From Pseudodesulfovibrio cashew (GTDB taxonomy: Bacteria; Desulfobacterota; Desulfovibrionia; Desulfovibrionales; Desulfovibrionaceae): 64,000 nt of DNA. Positions 1 through 8,751 of the stretch are shown here, piece by piece. Under the pieces are notes generated by a model. That model worked only from the letters and a program-made list of their open reading frames with translations. It had not been told where the DNA came from and did not search any database. The DNA is taken from contig NZ_CP046400.1 of assembly GCF_009762795.1 (NCBI RefSeq), forward strand, positions 2,953,501 to 3,017,500. The letters are read 5' to 3'. The stretch's first letter is position 1; the number at the start of each line of letters is the position of its first letter. The translations under genes were made by a program, and so were the position numbers.

Positions 1-715
1 GCTCATGTTCATCATGGCCTTCATCCTCGGCGGCATCTGGGCGGTCATTCCGGCGGTGCTCAAGCTCCGACTTAGGGTCAACGAGATCATCTCGACTCTG
101 ATGCTCAACTACATCGCCATCCAGCTGCTGGACTACTTGGTCTTCGGCGTGTGGAAGGACCCGACCAGCTTCGGCTTTCCCATGTCTCCTGAATTTTCTG
201 CCGGTGCTGTAATTGGGGGCATCGGATCCAGCCGAGTGCATTGGGGTCTGCTCTTCTCCATTTTCGCAGGCATCGGGCTGTGGGCTTTGATGCGCTTCAC
301 CCGCGTCGGGTTCGAGCTCAAGGCCTCGGGCGAGGGAGCGCGCGTGGCTCGTTACGCCAAGATTCGTTACGGTATGTTGGTCATGTTCGTCATGTGTCTT
401 TCCGGCGGGTTCGCCGGATGGGCCGGATGCGTGGAGACCTCCGCCGTGCTCAACCGCCTCCAGCCGAGCCTCATGGTAGGCTATGGTTACACGGCCATTG
501 TTGTGGCCTGGCTGGCCCGGCTCGAGCCGCTGAACATCGCCTTTGCCTCGTTCCTGCTGGCGGCGCTCAGGGTGGGGGTGGAGAACCTCCAGCTTGAGCT
601 TCAGATTCCGGCTGCCTTTGGCGCGATAATGGAGGGCATGATCCTGCTTACGGTGTTGGCCGGGCAATTTTTCCTCATGTACACTCTGGAACGCGTCAAA
701 CGGAAGGGGGAGTAA
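1..715 (+). CDS. ABC transporter permease, BPD_transp_2 family (partial, N-terminus outside window)
   Basis: This is an integral membrane permease of the branched-chain/ribose/nucleoside importer type. The visible 237 residues are mostly hydrophobic helices and contain the motif VNEIISTLMLNYIA, typical of permeases paired with BMP-family nucleoside-binding proteins. Family members are usually about 350 residues, and the frame is open through the left edge, so roughly a third of the protein is missing; the ATG at position 5 is probably internal. The stop is 3 bases before the next permease gene, and a two-domain ATPase follows, so the three form one operon. The substrate is probably nucleoside or purine, inferred from family only. 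Confidence 0.9.
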   Translation, partial: LMFIMAFILGGIWAVIPAVLKLRLRVNEIISTLMLNYIAIQLLDYLVFGVWKDPTSFGFPMSPEFSAGAVIGGIGSSRVHWGLLFSIFAGIGLWALMRFTRVGFELKASGEGARVARYAKIRYGMLVMFVMCLSGGFAGWAGCVETSAVLNRLQPSLMVGYGYTAIVVAWLARLEPLNIAFASFLLAALRVGVENLQLELQIPAAFGAIMEGMILLTVLAGQFFLMYTLERVKRKGE

Positions 716-718
716 GCT

Positions 719-1636
719 GTGACGGAATTCCTGATCCCGCTGTTTGCCGCCACCGTGCAATCCGGCACGCCCATCCTCTATGCCACCCTGGGCGAGATGA
801 TGACGGAGAAGGGTGGCGTGCTCAACCTCGGGGTGGAAGGCATCATGTCCGTGGCTGCACTCGCCGCGTTTTTCGTCTCCATGTCCACGGGCTCGCCCTG
901 GCTTGGCTTTCTGGCCGGCGGTGTGGCGGGCACGCTCATGGCCACGCTGCATGGCTTCGTCTGCATCACCTGCCTCGGCAACCAGGTGGTCTCGGGCCTT
1001 GCCCTGACCATTCTCGGCGTCGGGCTGACCAATTTTCTCGGCGTACCGTACGTCGGCCAGAGCGCACCCGGTTTCACTCCCTTTGATTTTCCGCTGCTGT
1101 CCTCCATTCCCTATCTCGGCGATATCTTTTTCAAGCACGACATGCTGGTCTACATCTCCTTTGTCGTGCCCTTCGTGTTTTGGTTTTTCTTCAGGCGCAC
1201 CAGCCTGGGGCTGCATGTTACGGCCACGGGCGAGATGCCTGCCGCCGCCGCTGCCGTTGGTCTGAAGCCGGTTGCGCTTCGCTATTTCGCGGTCATGGCG
1301 GGCGGATTCCTCATTGGACTGGGCGGGGCTTACCTATCCCTGGCCTACACCCATCTGTGGACCAACGGCCTGTCCGGCGGACGCGGCTGGATTGCGGTCG
1401 CTTTGGTCATTTTCGCCTTCTGGCGGCCAGGGCGAGCCGTTGCAGGGGCCTATCTTTTTGGCGGGGTCATGGCCTTTCAGCTCCGGCTGCAGGCCATGGG
1501 CACCCATCTGCCTTCCTCGTTGCTGCTCATGCTGCCCTATGCCTTGACGGTTCTGGTCCTCATCCTGTCCGCCGCGCGAGGCCGCCGCACCGACGCGCCC
1601 GCGGCCCTGGGCACCAACATCGAGCCGGAAGGGTAG
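719..1636 (+). CDS. ABC transporter permease, second BPD_transp_2 subunit
   Basis: This 305-residue inner-membrane protein is the second permease of the importer. It has about eight to ten hydrophobic segments and the family-typical N-terminal stretch TPILYATLGEMMTEKGGVLN with LGVEGIM following. The GTG start at 719 follows a GGGGAG ribosome binding site that overlaps the end of the upstream permease gene, consistent with translational coupling. It heterodimerises with the upstream permease and is energised by the ATPase downstream. Length is normal for the YufQ/NupQ-like half of this transporter class. Confidence 0.92.
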   Translation: MTEFLIPLFAATVQSGTPILYATLGEMMTEKGGVLNLGVEGIMSVAALAAFFVSMSTGSPWLGFLAGGVAGTLMATLHGFVCITCLGNQVVSGLALTILGVGLTNFLGVPYVGQSAPGFTPFDFPLLSSIPYLGDIFFKHDMLVYISFVVPFVFWFFFRRTSLGLHVTATGEMPAAAAAVGLKPVALRYFAVMAGGFLIGLGGAYLSLAYTHLWTNGLSGGRGWIAVALVIFAFWRPGRAVAGAYLFGGVMAFQLRLQAMGTHLPSSLLLMLPYALTVLVLILSAARGRRTDAPAALGTNIEPEG

Positions 1637-1640
1637 GGCT

Positions 1641-3185
1641 ATGGCGGAACTCAAATTCGTTCGTCCGGCCCGCGTGCGCCTCCTGCCGGAGGGCACCCAA
1701 CCGGTGGTATCTCTCAAGGGCGTGACCAAGCGCTTCGGCAAGGTTGTGGCCAACGACTCCATTACGCTGGACATCTATCCGGGCAGGATCAAGGCCCTGC
1801 TGGGCGAGAACGGAGCGGGCAAATCGACCATGATGTCCATGCTGGCGGGCCGCTATCGCCCGGATGAGGGCACCATCGAGGTGGACGGCAACCCTGTCCG
1901 TTTCCATTCTTCCAAGGATGCCATCGCTGCGGGCATTGGCATGGTTTACCAGCACTTTATGCTTGTGGATTCCATGACCGTGGCCGAGAATGTGCTTCTG
2001 GGCCAGGAGGGCAGCTTTCTGGTCAAGCCGGCAGAAATGGAAGGTCGCGTTGGTAGGCTCGCTGAGGAGTACGGCCTTGAAATCGACCCTGCCGCTCGCA
2101 TCGCCGATCTCTCCATGGGCGAGCGCCAGGTAGTGGAAATCCTCAAGTTGCTCTACCGCGAAAGCCGCATCCTCATTTTCGACGAGCCCACCGCCGTGCT
2201 TACCCCCGAGGAGACCAACAAGCTGTTCGAGGCCCTCTGGCGTATGACCGAGCAGGGCAAGTCCATCATTTTCATCAGTCACAAACTTGAAGAAGTCATC
2301 GCCCTGGCAGACGAAATTTCCATTCTGCGCCGGGGAAAGATCGAAGGTGAACTGGACCCCAACGCCATCGAGTCCAAGGCTGAGCTGGCCTCGCGCATGG
2401 TCGGCAAGGAAGTGCTTCTGGAGATTGATCGCCAGCCCGCCGAGATCGGCGATCCGGTCCTTGAGGTCAGGGGGTTGACAGGGATCGGTTTGAGCGATGT
2501 CAGTCTCGACGTTCACAAGGGCGAGGTTGTTGCTCTGGTGGGCGTGGCCGGAAACGGTCAGAAGGCACTGGTCGAGGCCGTGACCGGGCTGGTCAAGCCG
2601 CCGCTGGACACGGTCTTCATCATGGGTCAGCCGTGGCGCAAGTTTTTTGCTGAGTCTACCTGGAACCGGTCCATGTGCTACATCCCGGAGGATCGTCTCG
2701 GGCTTGCGACTCTGCGCAATCAGAATCTGGTGGACAACCTGCTGCTGACCACTCGCAAGGGCTACACCAAGGGTTTTTTGCTGAACAAGAAGCAGGCGGA
2801 AAAAGACACCGTCAGCCTTATCGAGAAGTTCGACATCCGTCCCGGGCGCATCCACGCCCTGGCCTGGCAACTCTCCGGGGGCAACCTGCAAAAGGCCGTG
2901 CTCGCCCGCGAACTCTTCCGGGAACCGCGCCTGATAGTCGCGGAGCAGCCTACTCAGGGGCTTGATGTCTCTGCAACGGAAGAGGTCTGGAACCGACTCC
3001 TGGCCGCCCGAACCATGGCTGGAATCCTCCTTGTGACCGGAGACCTGAACGAGGCCCTGCAACTTGCCGACCGCGTGGCCGTCATCTACCGGGGCCGGAT
3101 TCTCGGCGTGATAGACGCCGCTGCCCCCAATGCCCTGGACCGCATCGGCCCCCTCATGGCCGGCGTCCTGGACGATATTCTCTAG
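1641..3185 (+). CDS. ABC transporter ATP-binding protein, tandem-domain nucleoside/sugar type
   Basis: This 514-residue cytoplasmic ATPase has two nucleotide-binding domains. The first has Walker A GENGAGKST at about 55-63, signature LSMGERQ near 157 and Walker B LIFDEPT near 177. The second has the degenerate Walker A VAGNGQKAL near 298, signature LSGGNLQK and Walker B IVAEQPT, as is usual for the RbsA/MglA/YufO class, where the second site is weakened. The ATG at 1641 lies 4 bases after the permease stop. A solute-binding BMP-family lipoprotein would be expected upstream of the window. The gene ends 29 bases from the convergent acyltransferase gene, and no clear terminator is seen between them. 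Confidence 0.93.
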   Translation: MAELKFVRPARVRLLPEGTQPVVSLKGVTKRFGKVVANDSITLDIYPGRIKALLGENGAGKSTMMSMLAGRYRPDEGTIEVDGNPVRFHSSKDAIAAGIGMVYQHFMLVDSMTVAENVLLGQEGSFLVKPAEMEGRVGRLAEEYGLEIDPAARIADLSMGERQVVEILKLLYRESRILIFDEPTAVLTPEETNKLFEALWRMTEQGKSIIFISHKLEEVIALADEISILRRGKIEGELDPNAIESKAELASRMVGKEVLLEIDRQPAEIGDPVLEVRGLTGIGLSDVSLDVHKGEVVALVGVAGNGQKALVEAVTGLVKPPLDTVFIMGQPWRKFFAESTWNRSMCYIPEDRLGLATLRNQNLVDNLLLTTRKGYTKGFLLNKKQAEKDTVSLIEKFDIRPGRIHALAWQLSGGNLQKAVLARELFREPRLIVAEQPTQGLDVSATEEVWNRLLAARTMAGILLVTGDLNEALQLADRVAVIYRGRILGVIDAAAPNALDRIGPLMAGVLDDIL

Positions 3186-3214
3186 CCCTTCTTTTTGCAC
3201 AGGGCGAGGAGGTG

Positions 3215-5296
3215 CTATCCCCTCAGGTCAGGCCAGTTGTCATATATTTTTTTGACGATATGGTGCAGAAGTATTTTTGCTCCGGGATAAGATAAATGGT
3301 CATCATCTCTATAATACACCACATTGTTGTATGTGTAGCATTGTGAGTCATCACAAAAAAGCTGTTCAGGAAAAACTCGTATTAAATTTGGATTATCTTG
3401 AATCCGATCAAGAATTGCATATGATGCTTTTGTCCTTTCGCAGAATACGCTGTATCGTGTTGCTAAATTGCTTTTTTTTGAAATAAAAATTTTGAGTTCA
3501 CTCGCGGACATATTTATCGTTTTTCTCAATAGCGTATTCGGAACATCCCACCCAACTTCCGGGATAGGATAAACTAATACAACTTTACATCCATTGTTCA
3601 GTAATTTTTTTATTGTATCACAATATGCTGATGCAATTTCTTCAAAGTTTGCCTTGCGATATCCTGTCTTCGTTTTGATAACGAGGCCGGGGTGATCATT
3701 CCCATACTCACAGCCACCTAATTCATTGTCAAAACGTTCATTTTCTAGCAGCAAAGGGAGCCTGCCGCCGGTAATAATGACAGGTTTTTCATATCCCAAG
3801 ACCCTTTCTAGTCTATTTTGGTTGAAGTTGATTAGGTCTCTTGTCATGTTTGGATTATCAATGTTGTCCGCTCTATCTATATTCAAGATAAATAATGATG
3901 CAGATGAAGTTAAGGGTACAAACTTAGAAATAAAAGGAATTGATTTGTGTTGATTTATGATAGGAGCATTCAAAGTCTCAATGTGTGAATCCCCTAATGT
4001 TATCAATGTATACTTTCCACTTTTATTTAATATATAGCAAAATGGGTTTTTTCTAATCTCGGCACCATTACTTTTTGCCAACGATATATAATGGTCTTTT
4101 TGAGATTCAAGTCCATAATTTACATCTGACATGAACATTGGCAAAATTTTGAAGCGTGATGGAAATCCCTTCTCCACGAAGATAAGTATGCCAAACATAG
4201 ATAAAAGGGTGCATGCCAATAACGTCCCACTGAAGACAGTTTTGCGGTTTATTGCCATCTTGTTTCTAAATGGTGTTTCGACATATAAATACGAAATGAT
4301 AGAGAGAATTAGACAGGTGAAAATAGCTAAAAAAGATTCTTCATTCGTTAAACCTCTGTTTAGTTCAACACGTAATAGGGAAAGCACTGGCTGATGCCAT
4401 AGGTATAATGAATAAGATATTAAACCGATAGATACAAAAATCTTATTTGAAAGTATTTTCCCAATAAATGTGTCACTTTTCGCGAATGCGATAATGAATG
4501 TTACGCTGAATATCAGAACTGCATTTATTAGAGAAGGAAGACGACTATTGTCAGTGAAATGTATTGAGAATATAAAAATGACAGCTAGCGAAAATGATAG
4601 GATATATTCAATTGTCATTTTGTGTTTTTCATATTGGCGAATGCGATCATCACACTGGACAATAAGTCCACCTGCAATAAGTTCCCATGCTCTAGTTGGA
4701 AGCATATAGAAATTGAAATCTTTATGAGTGAAGCTCATCCATTCACACAAACTAAGTGAAGCAACTCCTATAAATAGTAGTGTTTTGGTAATAGATTTTT
4801 TTGACTTGACTACAAGAATGATTAAGATTGGATAAAATAAGTAAAATTGCTCTTCCACACCGAGACTCCACATATGAAGAAGCGGCTTTAGGCTGCTAAT
4901 TTCAGCATTATAACTATCCTGTCTCCAAAAGAATATATTTGCAATAAATGCAACAGTAGAAAAGAGGCTTTTCCCAAATTCAATAAATGCTTGAGGGAGT
5001 AATATCTTCCAACAGAAATAGCTTGTAATCAGGAGAACAACAGTTAGAGCTGGTATGATGCGTCGTGCTCGACGTTCATAAAAATTCATGATGGAAAATG
5101 TATTTGAATTTATTTCGCGAAATATTATTTTTGATATGAGGTAGCCTGAGATTACAAAAAAGATATCTACCCCAATAAATCCACCAGAGAATAGCTCCTT
5201 ACCTTGATATGATATCCCGGCATGGTAGAAAACGACTAGCATGACTGCAACTGATCGCAATCCATCGATTTCCGGTCTATATTTAATATGACCCAT
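3215..5296 (-). CDS. Acyltransferase-3 / SGNH fusion (OafA/YrhL-like surface polysaccharide O-acyltransferase)
   Basis: This 693-residue membrane protein begins with YRPEIDGLRSVAV and FYHAG, the acyltransferase-3 signature with its catalytic His. About ten transmembrane helices occupy residues 10-370. The C-terminal half is a periplasmic SGNH hydrolase-like domain with GDSH near residue 435 and a late DDDHLS motif giving the Asp-x-x-His pair. Such proteins O-acetylate lipopolysaccharide O-antigen or exopolysaccharide. The start follows AAAAGGATTAACA. The gene is strikingly AT-rich, with many AAA/ATA/TTA codons, unlike both neighbours, which suggests acquisition by horizontal transfer. It stands alone with no other polysaccharide genes nearby. 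Confidence 0.9.
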   Translation of the reverse strand: MGHIKYRPEIDGLRSVAVMLVVFYHAGISYQGKELFSGGFIGVDIFFVISGYLISKIIFREINSNTFSIMNFYERRARRIIPALTVVLLITSYFCWKILLPQAFIEFGKSLFSTVAFIANIFFWRQDSYNAEISSLKPLLHMWSLGVEEQFYLFYPILIILVVKSKKSITKTLLFIGVASLSLCEWMSFTHKDFNFYMLPTRAWELIAGGLIVQCDDRIRQYEKHKMTIEYILSFSLAVIFIFSIHFTDNSRLPSLINAVLIFSVTFIIAFAKSDTFIGKILSNKIFVSIGLISYSLYLWHQPVLSLLRVELNRGLTNEESFLAIFTCLILSIISYLYVETPFRNKMAINRKTVFSGTLLACTLLSMFGILIFVEKGFPSRFKILPMFMSDVNYGLESQKDHYISLAKSNGAEIRKNPFCYILNKSGKYTLITLGDSHIETLNAPIINQHKSIPFISKFVPLTSSASLFILNIDRADNIDNPNMTRDLINFNQNRLERVLGYEKPVIITGGRLPLLLENERFDNELGGCEYGNDHPGLVIKTKTGYRKANFEEIASAYCDTIKKLLNNGCKVVLVYPIPEVGWDVPNTLLRKTINMSASELKIFISKKSNLATRYSVFCERTKASYAILDRIQDNPNLIRVFPEQLFCDDSQCYTYNNVVYYRDDDHLSYPGAKILLHHIVKKIYDNWPDLRG

Positions 5297-5640
5297 TGTT
5301 AATCCTTTTGGTTTCTGTTATGCGATGTTTTTTTATATTATATACTTATAATTATCAATCGGGTTCAGGTTAAATTACTGTGGATGATTCAGTTGTGGTA
5401 GAATTTTTCGGATGTCATCCAAAGTGTTTTTCAAATCTAATGTTCATGCGGAAAGAGCGGATATATTGCATTGGGAAGAACCAGCCTATCCAATACCCCA
5501 ACCACGTTTTTCTGTACAATACAGAAGCACTTCAGCCCTAATGTCCTCGTTTCCGTCATTATTGATATTGGAGTGATTCTTTTGTGAGATATAATCTGTG
5601 CCCTATTGACAACTTATTCATGATGTATAAAGTTAACACT
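5297..5640. other. AT-rich intergenic region upstream of the marR gene
   Basis: This 344-base stretch separates the divergent acyltransferase and marR genes. It shares the AT-rich composition of the acyltransferase and contains no coding frame I can support. TTGACA at 5606-5611 and TAAAGT at 5628-5633 (16-base spacing) could be a sigma-70 promoter for marR; it would place the transcript start almost at the ATG at 5641. GTTAAC at 5632-5637 overlaps this -10 and resembles half of the palindrome found before the next gene, hinting at autoregulation. Confidence 0.5.
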
Positions 5641-6111
5641 ATGAACAAAGATGAACAGCACATGTTGCCACAAAGGGATGTGGCTGAATTTCAGGATCTC
5701 ATCGAATCTCTCTTCCAGTGTTGCCGAGAGAGGCAGCAGTACCAGAGTGAGCGGTTTGGTCTGCCCGATGCAGAGTTGCGTTGCCTGTTGTTGTTTCGTA
5801 ACGAGCGATACCTGACAGCCAAGTCTATTGCGGAAAGGCTTCATGTGGCCAAGAGCAGGGTGACCAAGATCGTTTCTTCGTTGGTGCGCAAGGACTTTGT
5901 TGAATCCACTGACGATCCCGTCGATTCCCGTGTGAAGTTGCTTTCCCTTACGCGGTCGGGTGAGAAGTTGTTGGCGGAGGTGCTGACATTCCATTCCGAG
6001 GTTCATCGAGCCATTCTAGGAAGATTCACGGATGAGCAGCGCGCCATGTTGCTAGGCAGCATGTCGTTGCTGGGGCGACATATGAAGTCGGTCCGCGATT
6101 TGATGGAATAA
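5641..6111 (+). CDS. MarR family transcriptional regulator
   Basis: This is a 156-residue winged-helix repressor-type protein. The helix-turn-helix lies around LTAKSIAERLHVAKSRVTKI, and the wing around DDPVDSRVKLLSLT, which carries the MarR-typical D-x-R-x-x-x-L-x-L-T pattern. An in-frame GTG at 5584 would add 19 residues, but the ATG at 5641 gives the normal MarR length (about 150) and begins with the polar stretch expected, so I chose it; neither has a strong ribosome binding site. A perfect 9-3-9 palindrome 14 bases downstream of the stop, just before the DsrE-like gene, is the probable operator, so this protein likely controls that gene and perhaps itself. Confidence 0.88.
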   Translation: MNKDEQHMLPQRDVAEFQDLIESLFQCCRERQQYQSERFGLPDAELRCLLLFRNERYLTAKSIAERLHVAKSRVTKIVSSLVRKDFVESTDDPVDSRVKLLSLTRSGEKLLAEVLTFHSEVHRAILGRFTDEQRAMLLGSMSLLGRHMKSVRDLME

Positions 6112-6125
6112 TTTTTTTTTAGCAA

Positions 6126-6146
6126 TTAGTTAATAGCATTAACTAA
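6126..6146. promoter_or_regulatory. Probable MarR operator, 9-3-9 perfect palindrome
   Basis: TTAGTTAAT and ATTAACTAA flank a 3-base spacer, a perfect inverted repeat of the size and AT-rich character usual for MarR dimers. It sits between the marR stop (6111) and the AAGGAG ribosome binding site of the DsrE-like gene (start 6160). Binding there would block transcription into or translation of that gene. This is inferred from position and symmetry; binding has not been shown. Confidence 0.6.
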
Positions 6147-6159
6147 AAAGGAGCAGGAT

Positions 6160-6621
6160 ATGTCGAACGAGAACAAGCAGGGCAAGGATCGGCAGCGGCA
6201 CGCATTCATTACCTCTCGGGGAACCATGGACGGCGCTATGCCTGCATTGGTAATGGCGCTCAACTCGGTGCGCCTGGGCCATGATGCTACGATTTTTTAT
6301 ACGTTCATGGGGCTGGATGTGATCAAGCCCGGCGGCATCGACAAGTTGAAGTACTACCCTGAGGGGACCATGGGAGCCATTCCCGGAATGCCACAAATGG
6401 CTACCAGCATGATGAAGAAGTGGATGGCCGACGCCAACATCCCCGAGGTCGGTGATATGTTTGAAATGGCTCAGATCGAGGGCGTGAAGCTGGTAGCCTG
6501 TCATATGACCATGGAAATGATGAAGCTGAAGCCGGAAGATTTCGTTGAAGGTGTTGAGGTCTGGAACGCCGCGGATTTCATCAAGTTCGCCGGAGAGTGT
6601 GACTTGTGTCTTTTCACGTAA
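6160..6621 (+). CDS. DsrE/DsrF-like family protein (DsrE2-type sulfur-handling protein)
   Basis: This 153-residue soluble protein has the DsrE2/peroxiredoxin-like family features: a Rossmann-like N-terminus with GTMDGAMPALVMALNSVRLG, a Met-rich middle (GAIPGMPQMATSMMKKW) and the motif VACHMTMEMM near residue 112, in which the Cys is the presumed persulfide-carrying residue. A second Cys pair, CDLC, lies in the last six residues. The family takes part in sulfur trafficking in sulfur-metabolising bacteria; the exact partner here is unknown. A strong AAGGAG precedes the ATG. It follows a marR gene and a palindromic operator and ends in an intrinsic terminator, so marR-dsrE looks like a small self-contained regulon. 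Confidence 0.85.
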   Translation: MSNENKQGKDRQRHAFITSRGTMDGAMPALVMALNSVRLGHDATIFYTFMGLDVIKPGGIDKLKYYPEGTMGAIPGMPQMATSMMKKWMADANIPEVGDMFEMAQIEGVKLVACHMTMEMMKLKPEDFVEGVEVWNAADFIKFAGECDLCLFT

Positions 6622-6643
6622 AGATATCAGTGAGTCGAAAGAG

Positions 6644-6668
6644 AAACCCCGCGTCAGCGGGGTTTTTT
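6644..6668 (+). terminator. Intrinsic terminator after the DsrE-like gene
   Basis: AAACCCCGC and GCGGGGTTT pair around a GTCA loop and are followed by further T residues. It closes the marR-dsrE unit and separates it from dgt. Confidence 0.9.
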
Positions 6669-6755
6669 GTGGCCTGTGTGAAGTCGAGCATGTCCCTTGC
6701 CGCTTCATTTCCTTCGGTCTTTTCGGTATGGTTACAGGAATAAAGGAACATTTCC

Positions 6756-8027
6756 GTGAAGAACAGATTTTACACCGAGTTTGATACGGCATCCATTGGC
6801 CGGGGACAGTCCAAGAATGTCAAGGGGCGGACGCCCTTTGAGCAGGATCGGGACCGGATCATCTACTCTCCCGCCTTTCGCCGCCTCCAGAACAAGACCC
6901 AGGTTTTCCTGTCCGGAGAGTTTGATTTTTACCGCACCAGACTGACCCATTCCATGGAGGTCTCTCAGATCGGGCGCTCCATCGTCAATCACCTCAACCG
7001 CACTTCAGGCTTGTTGAGCGATGATTTCCACATCGACCAGGATCTGGTTGAGTCCGTCTGTCTGGCCCACGACATAGGGCACCCCTCCTTCGGTCATGCG
7101 GGCGAGCAGGTTCTCAACAAGCTCATGTTTAAGTCCGGCGGGTTTGAGGGCAACGCCCAAAACCTTCGCATCCTTGTTGATCTTTTTTATCGGGACAAGT
7201 CTCGGTGGAAGGGGATGAAGCCCACCCGCGCCTTCCTGGACGGAATGCTCAAGTACAAGACGCTCTTTTCCGATTCGGAAAAGAAGAAGCATCATTTCAT
7301 CTATGATTTCCAGCGGGATATATTGGATTTTGTGAGTCCCGAGGTCGCCTTCGATTCGCTTTTTGAAACGGAAAAGGAGCTCAACTCCTTTAAATCACTG
7401 GAGTGCCGGATCATGGACTGGGCAGATGACATAGCCTATTCCATCCACGACATAGACGACGGAATCCGGGCCGGATTCATCACCATGAAGAAGGTGCGCA
7501 ACTGGATGGAGGAACTGGGAAAGGGATTATCGCCTGACCACGCGACTTTTCTGGATAACTTATGCGGTGCCATTGCGGACGATACCTTTAGCGAATTTCT
7601 GGCCCGGCTCATCGGCGAGTTCATTCACTGCACCACGCTGGTGGAACGCGAGAATCCGCTTTCGCCCATGACCAACCGCTACCGCTTCAATATCGCGGTC
7701 CGCGCCGAAGGCAAGGCGCTTTGCTCGTTGCTCAAGGACATGGCCGTAGCGTTGGTATTTCATACCCCGCAGGTGCATCAATTGGAGTTCAAGGGAAGCA
7801 TGATCCTGCGCCAGGTTTTTGAGGTTCTGGAGGGGGAATACATCGATGGGAAATCGGAATACCGGCTGCTTCCGGCGCATTACCATCATGCCCTTGCCCT
7901 GCGGGATGACGACGACAAGCGGCGGATGTTGTGCGATTATCTGTCTGGTATGACCGATGGATTTGTCGTCAGGACGTACAAGCGGCTGTTCGATCCCGAT
8001 TTCGGTTCGATTATCGATTTGATCTAG
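6756..8027 (+). CDS. dgt: Deoxyguanosinetriphosphate triphosphohydrolase-like HD-domain protein
   Basis: This 423-residue cytosolic enzyme hydrolyses dNTPs (classically dGTP) to deoxynucleoside and triphosphate. HD-domain metal ligands are visible in TRLTHSMEV (His), CLAHDIGHPSFGH (His-Asp and the following histidines) and the later WADDIAYSIHDIDD (Asp). The early stretch FRRLQNKTQVF is typical of the family. The GTG start at 6756 follows AAAGGAAC at ideal spacing. The C-terminal third is the helical dNTPase domain, and the length fits short (type 2/3) Dgt proteins. The hemerythrin gene starts 11 bases after the stop, so the two are probably cotranscribed. Confidence 0.92.
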   Translation: MKNRFYTEFDTASIGRGQSKNVKGRTPFEQDRDRIIYSPAFRRLQNKTQVFLSGEFDFYRTRLTHSMEVSQIGRSIVNHLNRTSGLLSDDFHIDQDLVESVCLAHDIGHPSFGHAGEQVLNKLMFKSGGFEGNAQNLRILVDLFYRDKSRWKGMKPTRAFLDGMLKYKTLFSDSEKKKHHFIYDFQRDILDFVSPEVAFDSLFETEKELNSFKSLECRIMDWADDIAYSIHDIDDGIRAGFITMKKVRNWMEELGKGLSPDHATFLDNLCGAIADDTFSEFLARLIGEFIHCTTLVERENPLSPMTNRYRFNIAVRAEGKALCSLLKDMAVALVFHTPQVHQLEFKGSMILRQVFEVLEGEYIDGKSEYRLLPAHYHHALALRDDDDKRRMLCDYLSGMTDGFVVRTYKRLFDPDFGSIIDLI

Positions 8028-8038
8028 GAGGAAAGAAC

Positions 8039-8452
8039 ATGAAGTGCATGGAATGGTTGGAAGTCTATGACGTCGGAGTCGAAGAGATCAACAAGCAGCA
8101 CAGAGGGTTGGTGAGGGTCACCAACAAGTTATTCCATGCCATCATGGAGGACAGGGGAGAGGAGCTTCTCTATGACATTCTCAAGGAGTTGGAAGAATAC
8201 GCGGCGTTTCACTTCGATTACGAGGAGCGCCTGCTACGCGAACACGAGTATCCGAAGGAATTGTTGGAGCGGCATATTCGGGAGCATGACAAACTGAAGG
8301 CGGACGTCGCAGACTACATACAGCGCTTGGAAGGACGCGAAGTTGCCATGGATCTGGATCTTTTCGCTTTCCTGAGAGACTGGACGGAGAATCACATGCG
8401 CAACACCGACATGCTGTACCGTGATTTTTTCAACGCCAGGGGCGTATACTGA
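8039..8452 (+). CDS. Bacteriohemerythrin
   Basis: This is a 137-residue four-helix non-haem di-iron oxygen-binding protein. All expected ligands are present: His21 (KQHRGL), His58 and Glu62 (HFDYEE), His79 and His83 (HIREH), His119 and Asp124 (HMRNTD). In anaerobes such proteins are thought to bind or deliver O2 or act as O2 sensors. The start at 8039 follows AGGAGGAAAGAAC. It is a single-domain form, not attached to a chemoreceptor. It lies immediately downstream of dgt, a common-operon arrangement with no obvious functional link. Confidence 0.95.
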   Translation: MKCMEWLEVYDVGVEEINKQHRGLVRVTNKLFHAIMEDRGEELLYDILKELEEYAAFHFDYEERLLREHEYPKELLERHIREHDKLKADVADYIQRLEGREVAMDLDLFAFLRDWTENHMRNTDMLYRDFFNARGVY

Positions 8453-8526
8453 GAGGCCGCGTGAAGCCTGCCTGCCGACTATGTTCTTGCGACATGTCGG
8501 GCATCTGCAAGATTGGCTTCCCGCAC

Positions 8527-8751
8527 TTATTCCTTTTCTTGAATGACTTCGATGTCTTCCTGATTGAGGATGACTTCCTTTCCCTTGTCATTCTTGAATT
8601 TGTAGGTCTCCGACCTGACATCGTACTCCGGGGTGCCATAGGTCGTGTAGCTTTTGCCCGTCTTTGTGGTCACTTCATACTGTTTCGCTCCGCAACCAAG
8701 CAGAAAGAGCGACAGTAGCAGCGTCATCAGAAACGTGATCAAACGATACAT
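8527..8751 (-). CDS. Small YgdI/YgdR-type (DUF903) lipoprotein
   Basis: This is a 74-residue precursor with a lipoprotein signal (hydrophobic stretch ending LFLLGCGAK; Cys is residue 20), followed by a small beta-rich domain with VTTKTGKSYTTYGTPEYD and LNQEDIEVIQEKE. This matches DUF903 lipoproteins of enterobacteria, whose function is unknown. I chose the ATG at 8751 because GAGAGGGG lies just upstream and the signal peptide begins there; a longer in-frame start at 8817 lacks this support. It is monocistronic, between the hemerythrin and amidohydrolase genes. Confidence 0.82.
   Translation of the reverse strand: MYRLITFLMTLLLSLFLLGCGAKQYEVTTKTGKSYTTYGTPEYDVRSETYKFKNDKGKEVILNQEDIEVIQEKE

Noticed and set aside
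1560..3200. Long open frame (546 codons) on the minus strand opposite the ABC ATPase gene
   Set aside because: It is antisense to a clear two-domain ATPase, has no family-like motifs and is explained by GC-rich codon bias. The same applies to long antisense frames at 20498-22087, 22975-25347, 25945-28236, 28810-30693 and 48613-50154.
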